A stretch of DNA of 64,000 nucleotides, from assembly GCF_900104845.1 (NCBI RefSeq), contig NZ_FNSR01000003.1, positions 372,001 through 436,000 of the forward strand. Direction: 5' to 3'. The notes beneath the pieces were generated by a model. It was not told the DNA's origin. It made no database searches and saw nothing but the letters and a program-made list of their open reading frames with translations. Shown here in pieces: positions 35,525 to 42,576 of this stretch. The position numbers were made by a program, and so were the translations under genes. Positions within the stretch are counted from its first letter, which is position 1; each line of letters opens with the position of its first letter. Origin of the DNA: Paraburkholderia caballeronis (GTDB taxonomy: Bacteria > Pseudomonadota > Gammaproteobacteria > Burkholderiales > Burkholderiaceae).

Positions 35525-36925
35525 ATGAAAAACCTCCTGAACACACTGGCGAGCGGCAACTGGCGCGCATTGCTCGCATGCTTTCTGTACTTCGACACCG
35601 GCTTCACGGTATGGGTGATGTTCGGTCCGCTTGCGCCGTTCATCCAGAAAGACATTGCGATGTCGCCGGCCGAGCAGGGTTTTCTGGTCGCGGTGCCGGT
35701 GCTCGGCGCGGCCGTGCTGCGCGTGACGCTCGGCAATCTGTATCAGGCGTTCGACGGCCGCCGCATCGCGCTGTTCGGCGTCGCGCTGTCGGCGGTGCCG
35801 TCGGTCGTGCTGCTGCTGTCGCCGGCCGCGCCGTCGTACACGCTGCTGCTCGTGCTCGGCGTGTTCCTCGGCGTCGGCGGCGCGAGCTTCGCGGTCGCGC
35901 TGCCGATGGCCGGCAGCAACTATCCGCCGAAGGTGCAGGGCCTCGTGCTCGGTCTCGCGGCGGCCGGCAACATCGGCGCGGTGCTCGACGGCTTCATGTT
36001 CCCGTCGCTCGCCGATAACTTCGGCTGGATGCGCGCGGCCGGCGCGGCCTTGCCGCTGCTCGGGGTCGCGGCGCTCGCGCTGTTCTTCTTCGCGAAGGAC
36101 CTGACGCCGAAGGCGGGCAGCGCGCCGCGCGCGTTCGCGGGCTTCAGCGTGACGCTCGTCGGTCTCGTCGCGCTGGTGCTTGCGGTGCACGGCGGTCTGT
36201 TCGGCGCGGGCAAGACCGGCGTGCTGCTGCTGCCGGTGCTCGGCGCGCTGCTCGCGATCGCGGTGCTGCCGCGCCACTATCGATCGGTGCTCGCGGAAGG
36301 CGACACGTGGGTCGTGATGCTCGTCTACAGCATCACGTTCGGCGGCTTCGTCGGGATGTCGTCGTACGTGTCGACGCTGCTCATTTCGCTGTACCAGGTG
36401 CCGAAGCTCGAAGCGGGCCTCTTCATGTCGCTGCTCGCGTTCATCGGCGCGCTGGTGCGTCCGCTCGGCGGGCTCGTCGCGGACCGGATCTCCGGCGTGC
36501 GGGCGCTGGTGCTGCTGCTCGCGGGCATCTCGGCGTGCGACTTCGCGTTCGCCGCGTGGATGCCGCCGCTGCCGGCCGGCATCGTGCTGCTGGTCGTCAC
36601 TTACCTGTGCTTCGGGCTCGGCAACGGCGCGACGTTCCAGCTCGTGCCGCAGCGGTGGAAAGGCCGGACCGGCCTGATGTCGGGGATCATCGGCGCGGCG
36701 GGCGGCATCGGCGGGTTTTATCTGCCGGTCGTGATGGGCATCGCGCGCGAGACCACCGGCAGCTATCAGATGGGCTTCGCGACGTTCGGCGCGATTGCGG
36801 CGCTCGCGTTCGCGCTGGTCGTCGCGCTGCGCACGCGCTGGCTCGAATGGGCGATGCCGGAGCGCGCGGCGCTGGTCGCGGACGCGGTGCCGGGCACGGC
36901 GGTGCGCGCGGACGGCAGCGTCTGA
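35525..36925 (+). CDS. nasA: NasA/NarK-type MFS nitrate transporter
   Basis: A 466-residue major facilitator of the nitrate/nitrite porter family. Signature stretches: CFLYFDTGFTVWVMFGPLAPFI in helix 1, ALPMAGSNYPPKVQGLVLGLAAAGNIGAV (nitrate signature) and YLCFGLGNGATFQLVPQRWKGRTGLMSGIIGAAGGIGGF. It imports nitrate across the inner membrane for assimilation. The ATG at 35525 has a GAGAGGA ribosome-binding site and directly follows the attenuator; the frame is open far upstream but is not coding there. It is the only gene between its leader and the FNR-box region. Confidence 0.92.
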   Translation: MKNLLNTLASGNWRALLACFLYFDTGFTVWVMFGPLAPFIQKDIAMSPAEQGFLVAVPVLGAAVLRVTLGNLYQAFDGRRIALFGVALSAVPSVVLLLSPAAPSYTLLLVLGVFLGVGGASFAVALPMAGSNYPPKVQGLVLGLAAAGNIGAVLDGFMFPSLADNFGWMRAAGAALPLLGVAALALFFFAKDLTPKAGSAPRAFAGFSVTLVGLVALVLAVHGGLFGAGKTGVLLLPVLGALLAIAVLPRHYRSVLAEGDTWVVMLVYSITFGGFVGMSSYVSTLLISLYQVPKLEAGLFMSLLAFIGALVRPLGGLVADRISGVRALVLLLAGISACDFAFAAWMPPLPAGIVLLVVTYLCFGLGNGATFQLVPQRWKGRTGLMSGIIGAAGGIGGFYLPVVMGIARETTGSYQMGFATFGAIAALAFALVVALRTRWLEWAMPERAALVADAVPGTAVRADGSV

Positions 36926-37076
36926 TACGGCGGGCGGGCGGCAACGGGCGGCCGCTCGCCGCCTGCGCGTCGGGCGAAACAGCGCACGTTGCGACCGCGG
37001 CGGGCGCTTTTTTGCTAGGGTTTCCGTGTTGCGAACGACGTTTTGCGATGCCGCGCGACAGCGCCGCATCGTGGAC

Positions 37077-37101
37077 GGAACGCCTGCGTCGCAGGCGTTC
37101 C
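37077..37101. repeat. Perfect 12-bp inverted repeat, nasA 3' region
   Basis: GGAACGCCTGCG (37077-37088) and CGCAGGCGTTCC (37090-37101) are perfect inverted copies with one base between them. It lies 152 bases after nasA and 17 bases before an FNR-type box. It may act as an RNA processing or termination structure or as a protein site. There is no T run. Confidence 0.6.
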
Positions 37102-37117
37102 GTAGCGGCGGATGCGC

Positions 37118-37158
37118 TTGACCTGTATCAAGCGCGGCCGGCCGCGGGGACGTACGCT
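37118..37158 (+). promoter_or_regulatory. FNR/ANR-type box and -10 element for the CBS-BON gene
   Basis: TTGAC-CTGT-ATCAA (37118-37131) differs from the FNR consensus TTGAT-N4-ATCAA by one base. A class II promoter with the box centred at -41.5 would start near 37166 and place the -10 hexamer at 37154-37159. TACGCT lies at 37153-37158. Low-oxygen activation is therefore likely. Confidence 0.65.
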
Positions 37159-37228
37159 GAACGCGTTCATATTCGTTCATCGTTCATTCAACACGGCCTG
37201 ACCAGACAGGCTTACCGGGAGACCCATC

Positions 37229-37918
37229 ATGCGCGCCCAGGATGTCATGACCACCAACGTCGTCACCGTCTCGCCCGACACCACCGTGCTGGACACCGCG
37301 AAGCTGTTCGTCGAGAACCGCATCAGCGGCGCGCCGGTCCTGGCGGCGGACGGCACGCTCGTCGGCGTGATCAGCGAAGGCGACCTGCTGCGCCGCGTCG
37401 AGATCGGCACCGACGGGCCGCGCCGCTCGTCGTGGCTGGAGTTCCTGTCGGCCGATGGCAACGCGCAGGCGTACGTGAAGTCGCATGCGCTGCGCGTCGA
37501 CGACGTGATGAGCCGCGACGTGGTCAGCGTCGACGTCGACACGTCGCTGGCCGACATCGCGAAGCTGCTGGAGTCGCGCGGCATCAAGCGCGTGCCGGTG
37601 CTGCGCGAAGGCCGCCTCGCGGGAATCGTCAGCCGTGCGAATCTGCTGCAGGCGATCGCGAGCAGCAGCGGCGGCGCGCCGGCGGAAGTGTCGGCGAGCG
37701 ACCGCGAGATTCGCGAGAAGCTGGTGGAGGAACTCGAAGGACGGCCGTGGTCGTTCGCGGGGCGCAACATCGTCGTGACCGACGGCGTCGTGCATCTGTG
37801 GGGCGTGTTCCGGTCGATGGAGGCGGTGCAGGCGGTGCGCGTCGCGGCGGAGCGCATTCCGGGCGTGCGCAGCGTGCAGGACCATACGGAACCCTATCCG
37901 ATCGCGCCGGGGTTCTGA
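37229..37918 (+). CDS. CBS-pair and BON domain protein
   Basis: A 229-residue cytosolic protein with two CBS motifs (AQDVMTTNVVTVSPDTTVLDTAKLFVENRISGAPVL and VDDVMSRDVVSVDVDTSLADIAKLLESRGIKRVPVL) and a C-terminal BON domain (REIREKLVEELEGRPW, VTDGVVHLWGVFRSMEAVQAVRVAAERIPGVRSV). CBS pairs bind adenine nucleotides; the BON domain is usually envelope- or phospholipid-associated. Burkholderia carry such genes in their low-oxygen regulon, which agrees with the upstream FNR-type box. Probably a sensor of energy state rather than part of nitrate assimilation, although it sits within the nas region. Confidence 0.88.
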   Translation: MRAQDVMTTNVVTVSPDTTVLDTAKLFVENRISGAPVLAADGTLVGVISEGDLLRRVEIGTDGPRRSSWLEFLSADGNAQAYVKSHALRVDDVMSRDVVSVDVDTSLADIAKLLESRGIKRVPVLREGRLAGIVSRANLLQAIASSSGGAPAEVSASDREIREKLVEELEGRPWSFAGRNIVVTDGVVHLWGVFRSMEAVQAVRVAAERIPGVRSVQDHTEPYPIAPGF

Positions 37919-37989
37919 CGCGGGCGGTTCGGCAGCGGCTGTATCGCCGGACCGGCTGATCCAGCGGGTTTTCTCAGGTCTGTAAAACG

Positions 37990-38017
37990 GCGGCCCGGTT
38001 TCAAGCGACCGGGCCGC
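37990..38017. terminator. Bidirectional terminator between the CBS-BON gene and cobA
   Basis: GCGGCCCGGT (37990-37999) pairs perfectly with ACCGGGCCGC (38008-38017) around an 8-base loop. On the minus strand, CGTTTTA follows, so it best terminates cobA, but it also stands after the CBS-BON gene. Confidence 0.7.
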
Positions 38018-38050
38018 TGTCGTTGCTGCGTACCGCCGTTGTTGTGTCCA

Positions 38051-38812
38051 TTACGCCTGCCGCAACACCGGCTCCCGCTGTTCCGTCGTTGCATGCAGCA
38101 GCGCCGCTTCGCCGATCGCGTCGCCGACGAGAATCACCGCCGGGCTGCCGAGGCCCGCGTCGCGCGCGGTTTCCGCGAGCCGGTCGAGCGGCGCGCAGAC
38201 GCAGCGTTCGTCGTGCGCGCTCGCGGACTGCACGACCGCCGCCGGCGTGTCCGCGCGCATCACGCGCAGCAACGCATCGCACAGGCTGTCGATCCGGCTC
38301 ATGCCCATGTAGATCGCGAGCGTGGTACCGGTTGCCGCGAGCGCGGCCCAGTCCGGCTCGCTGTGGTCGCGCCGGTGCGCGGTCACGAACGTGACGCCCT
38401 GGCAGTGATCGCGATGCGTGAGCGACACGCCGAGCGCCGCCGCGGCCGCGAAGCCGGACGAAATGCCATTGACGATTTCATACGGAACCTGCGCGCGCCG
38501 CAGCGCGGCGAGTTCCTCGCCCGCGCGGCCGAACAGCAGCGCGTCGCCGCCCTTCACGCGGACCACGTGACGGCCCGCGCGCGCATAACGCAGCATCAGC
38601 CGCTCGATGAATGCCTGCGGCGTCGAGCGGCAGCCGCCGCGCTTGCCGACGTGGATCACGCGCGCGTTCGGCGCGAGGTCGGCTAGCGCCGGGTTCGCGA
38701 GGTCGTCGAGCAGCACGACGTCCGCGCTCGCGAGCACGCGCGCCGCGCGTATCGTCAGCAGATCGGGGTCGCCGGGGCCTGCGCCTAGAAGAGTGACCTT
38801 GCCGGTTGTCAT
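38051..38812 (-). CDS. cobA: Uroporphyrinogen-III C-methyltransferase (siroheme synthesis)
   Basis: A 253-residue SUMT enzyme: MTTGKVTLLGAGPGDPDLLTIRAARVLASADVVLLDDLA at the N-terminus, HVGKRGGCRSTPQAFIERL, VRVKGGDALLFGRAGEELAAL, and the SAM-binding GVTFVTAHRRDH region. It methylates uroporphyrinogen III twice to precorrin-2, the first step to siroheme, the cofactor of NirB. Only the methyltransferase domain is present; the CysG dehydrogenase-chelatase half must be elsewhere. The start is placed at MTTGKV; the open frame above it runs through the leader region and is not coding. Confidence 0.9.
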   Translation of the reverse strand: MTTGKVTLLGAGPGDPDLLTIRAARVLASADVVLLDDLANPALADLAPNARVIHVGKRGGCRSTPQAFIERLMLRYARAGRHVVRVKGGDALLFGRAGEELAALRRAQVPYEIVNGISSGFAAAAALGVSLTHRDHCQGVTFVTAHRRDHSEPDWAALAATGTTLAIYMGMSRIDSLCDALLRVMRADTPAAVVQSASAHDERCVCAPLDRLAETARDAGLGSPAVILVGDAIGEAALLHATTEQREPVLRQA

Positions 38813-38867
38813 CGCGATGTCCTTTCGCTTCTGTCGAACGCCCCCAATGTCGGCGCGCATGCAGACG

Positions 38868-38909
38868 AAAACGGCGTCCGCCCGTCGCGCTCGACAGGGG
38901 GACGCCGTT
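38868..38909 (-). terminator. Leader hairpin/attenuator upstream of cobA
   Basis: On the minus strand AACGGCGTCC (38909-38900) pairs perfectly with GGACGCCGTT (38879-38870), followed by a short T run. It ends 58 bases before the cobA start. Its sequence resembles the nasA and nirB terminators (shared GCGTCC / GGACGC arms), so NasT may control it too. Confidence 0.6.
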
Positions 38910-39012
38910 GTCCAGGTTGACCGTCGCGCGCCGCTTCGTGCGATGCCGACGGAAGAATGAATGGGGTGGGGAGTGCGCAAGACGTCGTTGCCGAGCGCAT
39001 GTCCATCAATAC

Positions 39013-39027
39013 GCAATATGCGCGCCA
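39013..39027 (-). promoter_or_regulatory. Sigma-54 promoter for cobA
   Basis: Minus-strand TGGCGC-GCATA-TTGC has GG-N10-GC spacing. The predicted start is near 39001, giving a leader of about 190 bases that contains the cobA attenuator hairpin. Confidence 0.6.
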
Positions 39028-39070
39028 GTGCCGGCTTGCTGTTCGGCGCCAATGGGCCTTGCCCGAATGC

Positions 39071-39230
39071 GAACGAAGCGCGTGCATCCGTGAACACACG
39101 GCAACGAACCCCGCGCATCCGGTTGCGCGCGAGTGGCGGCGTGCCGCTTGCGCGGACGCACGCCAACGGGCCGTCGCGTACCGGCATGGCCGGATACGAA
39201 CGAAGCGCGCCTCCAGCCGGTACGGCAACG
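39071..39230. repeat. Imperfect direct repeat in the cobA-nirB control region
   Basis: GAACGAAGCGCG occurs at 39071-39082 and 39198-39209. The downstream segment GGCAACGA plus a C-run recurs at 39100 and 39224. The two copies are about 125 bases apart and diverged, so part of the regulatory region seems to have been duplicated. Confidence 0.45.
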
Positions 39231-39252
39231 ACCCCCCGCGCGCATCGCATCC

Positions 39253-39288
39253 GCACGAACACTGTGCCGCACTGCACCGTGCATGTGC
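39253..39288. promoter_or_regulatory. Two NtrC-type enhancer boxes between cobA and nirB
   Basis: GCAC-GAACACT-GTGC (39253-39267) and GCAC-CGTGCAT-GTGC (39274-39288) fit GCAC-N7-GTGC. They start 21 bp apart, exactly the spacing of the pair in front of nasA. They lie about 150 bases upstream of the nirB promoter and 250 upstream of the cobA promoter. Confidence 0.65.
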
Positions 39289-39389
39289 GCCCGCGCTTCG
39301 CGAAGCGGCACGCCGTCAACGCAAACGCGTGTCGCCTCGATACGCTCCGCGCCTTGCCCATCAACGGATACGACGCGTCGCGGACGAAC

Positions 39390-39404
39390 TGGCACAGCCA
39401 TTGC
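39390..39404 (+). promoter_or_regulatory. Sigma-54 promoter for nirB
   Basis: TGGCAC-AGCCA-TTGC equals the sigma-54 consensus, with GG at 39391-39392 and GC at 39403-39404. The predicted start is near 39416, leaving a leader of about 180 bases. Confidence 0.78.
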
Positions 39405-39437
39405 ATAACCCGCTGCGGCGAATCAACGACGATTTGC

Positions 39438-39539
39438 GCTGCACGCTGCACGCGTCAGCAGTTTTTCTTGATCACGGCTTTCTGGACAGTGGCGTCCCCC
39501 GAACCGGTCTTCGGACCTCGTTCGCGGGACGCTTTTTTT
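39438..39539 (+). terminator. Two-hairpin leader with terminator upstream of nirB (NasT target)
   Basis: A first small hairpin (39438-39459, GCTG/CAGC and ACGC/GCGT with one bulge) is followed by a terminator. The left arm GCGTCCCCCGAAC (39492-39504) pairs at 12 of 13 positions with 39520-39532. It is capped by GGTC-TTCG-GACC, a stable UUCG tetraloop, and followed by seven T residues. It is the same layout as before nasA. Confidence 0.8.
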
Positions 39540-39594
39540 ATTGGTCCGGGGAATCGACGTCGCGAACCGCAACAGAATGGGACGAACCTCAGTC

Positions 39595-42162
39595 ATGAAC
39601 GTCATCGTCATCGGCCACGGCATGGTGGGCCACAAGTTCCTCGAAAGCGTCGCCGCGCAGATCGGCGGCGCATTGCGGATCACCGTGCTGTGCGAAGAGC
39701 CGCGGCCCGCGTATGACCGCGTGCATCTGTCCGAATTCTTCTCGGGGCGCAGCGCGGACGACCTGTCGCTCGTCGAGCCGGGTTTCTTCGCGCGCGACGG
39801 CGTGCAACTGCTGCTCGACACGAAGGCGGTCGCGATCGACCGCGCGGCGCGCACCGTCACGCTGTCGAACGGCGACGCGATGGGCTACGACAAACTCGTG
39901 TTCGCGACCGGCTCGACGCCGTTCGTGCCGCCGGTCGAAGGCCGCGAGCGCGACGGCTGTTTCGTGTACCGGACCATCGGGGATCTCGAAGCGATGCAGG
40001 CGCGCGGCGCGCGCTCGAAGCGCGGCGTCGTGATCGGCGGCGGGCTGCTCGGCCTCGAATGCGCGAAGGCGCTGCGCGACATGGGCCTCGACACGCACGT
40101 CGTCGAATTCGCGCCGCGCCTGATGGCGGTGCAGATCGACGAAGGCGGCGGCCAGATGCTGCGCGCGAAGATCGAGGAACTCGGCGTGCGCGTGCATACC
40201 GGCAAGCAGACGCTCGCGATCGTCGACGGCGACGACGGCGCGCACCGGATGAACTTCGCGGACGGCACGCATCTCGACACGGACATGATCGTGTTCTCCG
40301 CCGGCATCCGGCCGCGCGACGAACTCGCGCGCGCGTGCGGCCTCGAAATTGGCCCGCGCGGCGGCATCGCGATCGACGACGCCTGCGTGACGAGCGACCC
40401 GCACATCTACGCGATCGGCGAATGCGCGGCGTGGCGCGGCCAGACCTTCGGCCTCGTCGCGCCCGGCTACGAGATGGCGCGCACGGTCGCGAAGCAGTTG
40501 CTCGGCGAGCCGGCCGCGTTCGCGGGCGCGGACCTGAGCACGAAGCTGAAGCTGATGGGCGTGGACGTCGGCAGCATCGGCGACGCGCACGGCAAGACGC
40601 CCGGCAGCCGCACGTATCAGTTCAGCGACGGCCGCCGCCAGGTGTACAAGAAACTCGTCGTGTCCGACTGCGGCAAGCATCTGCTCGGCGCGGTGATGGT
40701 CGGCGACACCGCCGAATACGGCACGCTGCTGCAGATGATGCTGAACGGCATCGAACTGCCCGACGCGCCGGAGGCGCTGATCCTGCCGCCGACCGACGGC
40801 GCGGCGAAACCCGCGCTCGGCGTCGATGCGCTGCCCGACGGCGCGCAGATCTGTTCGTGCAACAACGTGTCGAAGGGCGACATCTGCGCGGCGGTGCGCG
40901 CCGGCGCGACGAGCATCGGCGCGGTGAAGAAGGCGACCTGCGCGGGCACGTCGTGCGGCGGCTGCGTGCCGCTCGCGACGCAGGTGATGAACGCGGAGAT
41001 GAAGAAGCAGGGGCTCGCGGTCAACGCGCATCTGTGCGAGCACTTCGCGTATTCGCGCCAGGAGCTGTATCACCTCGTGCGCGTCGGCCAGATCAGGACC
41101 TTCGGCGCATTGCTGGAGAAACACGGCAGCGGCCTCGGCTGCGATATCTGCAAGCCGGCGGTCGCGGGCATTCTCGCGTCGTGCTGGAACGAGTTCGTGC
41201 TGAAGAAGGAACACGCGAGCCTGCAGGATTCCAACGACTACTACCTCGCGAACATCCAGCGCGACGGCACCTATTCGGTCGTGCCGCGGATGCCGGGCGG
41301 CGAGGTGACGCCCGAAGGGCTGATCGCGGTCGGCCAGGTCGCGAAGAAATACGGCCTCTACACGAAGATCACCGGCGGGCAGCGCGTCGATCTGTTCGGC
41401 GCGCGCGTCGATCAGCTGCCGTCGATCTGGGAGGAGCTGATCGCGGCCGGCTTCGAATCGGGTCATGCCTACGGCAAGGCGCTGCGCACCGTGAAGTCGT
41501 GCGTCGGCTCGACATGGTGCCGTTACGGCGTCGGCGATTCGGTGCGGATGGCGATCGATCTGGAGAACCGCTACAAGGGTCTGCGCGCGCCGCACAAGAT
41601 CAAGTTCGGCGTGTCGGGCTGCACGCGCGAATGCGCGGAGGCGCAGGGCAAGGACGTCGGCGTGATCGCGACCGACAAGGGCTGGAACCTGTACGTGTGC
41701 GGCAACGGCGGGATGAAGCCGCGCCACGCGGAACTGATCGCGTCCGATCTCGACGACGCGACGCTCGTGCGCTACATCGACCGTTTCCTGATGTTCTACG
41801 TGCGCACCGCCGACCGTCTGCAACGCACGAGCGTGTGGCGCGACAACCTCGAAGGCGGCCTCGCTTATCTGATCGACGTGGTCGTGAACGACCGGCTCGG
41901 CCTCGCGGCCGAACTCGAACGCGAGATGCAGCAGGTGATCGACACGTACGAATGCGAGTGGAAGCGCGCGGTCAACGATCCCGATACGCGCCGGCGTTTC
42001 CGCCACTTCGTGAACAGCGACGCGCGCGATGAAGGCGTGACGTTCGTCGAGGAGCGCGGGCAGATCCGCCCGGCGACGCCCGAAGAGCGCGACGCGGCGG
42101 CGATCGCAACAGAACCGCGATCGGCCGATACCGTCGCGCCGACGCTCGCCGAAATCGACTGA
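39595..42162 (+). CDS. nirB: Assimilatory nitrite reductase large subunit NirB
   Basis: An 855-residue NAD(P)H-nitrite reductase. Order: FAD/NAD domain (MNVIVIGHGMVGHKFLE, GGGLLGLECAKALRDMGL), BFD-like [2Fe-2S] domain (ICSCNNVSKGDICAAV, CAGTSCGGC), then the sulfite/nitrite reductase half with siroheme-[4Fe-4S] cysteines in CVGSTWCRYG and VSGCTRECAEAQGKDVG. It reduces nitrite to ammonium with six electrons. The start at MNVIVIGHG agrees with the family; the frame opens earlier but crosses the terminator. First gene of nirB-nirD-nitrate reductase, 30 bases before nirD. Confidence 0.95.
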   Translation: MNVIVIGHGMVGHKFLESVAAQIGGALRITVLCEEPRPAYDRVHLSEFFSGRSADDLSLVEPGFFARDGVQLLLDTKAVAIDRAARTVTLSNGDAMGYDKLVFATGSTPFVPPVEGRERDGCFVYRTIGDLEAMQARGARSKRGVVIGGGLLGLECAKALRDMGLDTHVVEFAPRLMAVQIDEGGGQMLRAKIEELGVRVHTGKQTLAIVDGDDGAHRMNFADGTHLDTDMIVFSAGIRPRDELARACGLEIGPRGGIAIDDACVTSDPHIYAIGECAAWRGQTFGLVAPGYEMARTVAKQLLGEPAAFAGADLSTKLKLMGVDVGSIGDAHGKTPGSRTYQFSDGRRQVYKKLVVSDCGKHLLGAVMVGDTAEYGTLLQMMLNGIELPDAPEALILPPTDGAAKPALGVDALPDGAQICSCNNVSKGDICAAVRAGATSIGAVKKATCAGTSCGGCVPLATQVMNAEMKKQGLAVNAHLCEHFAYSRQELYHLVRVGQIRTFGALLEKHGSGLGCDICKPAVAGILASCWNEFVLKKEHASLQDSNDYYLANIQRDGTYSVVPRMPGGEVTPEGLIAVGQVAKKYGLYTKITGGQRVDLFGARVDQLPSIWEELIAAGFESGHAYGKALRTVKSCVGSTWCRYGVGDSVRMAIDLENRYKGLRAPHKIKFGVSGCTRECAEAQGKDVGVIATDKGWNLYVCGNGGMKPRHAELIASDLDDATLVRYIDRFLMFYVRTADRLQRTSVWRDNLEGGLAYLIDVVVNDRLGLAAELEREMQQVIDTYECEWKRAVNDPDTRRRFRHFVNSDARDEGVTFVEERGQIRPATPEERDAAAIATEPRSADTVAPTLAEID

Positions 42163-42192
42163 CCCCCGCTCTCCGCGCAAGGAATCCGAATC

Positions 42193-42576
42193 ATGAACGA
42201 ACGTACAACTGCATCGTCGGCGCCGGACGACGACGGCTGGATTGCCGTCTGCCGTTATGACGACATGGTGCCGGACACCGGCGTCTGCGCGCTCGTGCAC
42301 GGCCGCCACGTCGCGGTGTTCCGCGTCGACGGCGACGACGCGCGGGTGTTCGCGATCGACAACGTCGATCCGCGCGCGCGCGCGTCGGTGCTGTCGCGCG
42401 GGCTGACCGGCAGCCTCGGCGGGCGCGTGGTGGTCGCGTCGCCGCTCTACAAGCAGCACTACGATCTGCGGACCGGCGAGTGCCTCGAAGAGCCGCGCTG
42501 GTCGGTCGATGCGTTCGACGCGCGCGTGGCGGGCGACGACGTGATGGTGCGCGTCGGCGCGCGCGGCGACGCATGA
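42193..42576 (+). CDS. nirD: Nitrite reductase small subunit NirD
   Basis: A 127-residue Rieske-fold small subunit (WIAVCRYDDMVPDTGVCALVHGRHVAVFRV, FAIDNVDPRARASVLSRGLTGSLGGRVVVASPLYKQHYDLRTGECLE). As usual in NirD, the Rieske Cys/His ligands are missing, so it does not carry a cluster. It partners NirB. Its stop overlaps the start of the nitrate reductase gene by four bases (ATGA), so the reductase chain is translationally coupled. Confidence 0.92.
   Translation: MNERTTASSAPDDDGWIAVCRYDDMVPDTGVCALVHGRHVAVFRVDGDDARVFAIDNVDPRARASVLSRGLTGSLGGRVVVASPLYKQHYDLRTGECLEEPRWSVDAFDARVAGDDVMVRVGARGDA

Noticed and set aside
39589..42459. A 956-residue minus-strand open frame opposite nirB and nirD
   Set aside because: Shadow composition and no start context; the plus strand encodes a full NirB with cofactor motifs.
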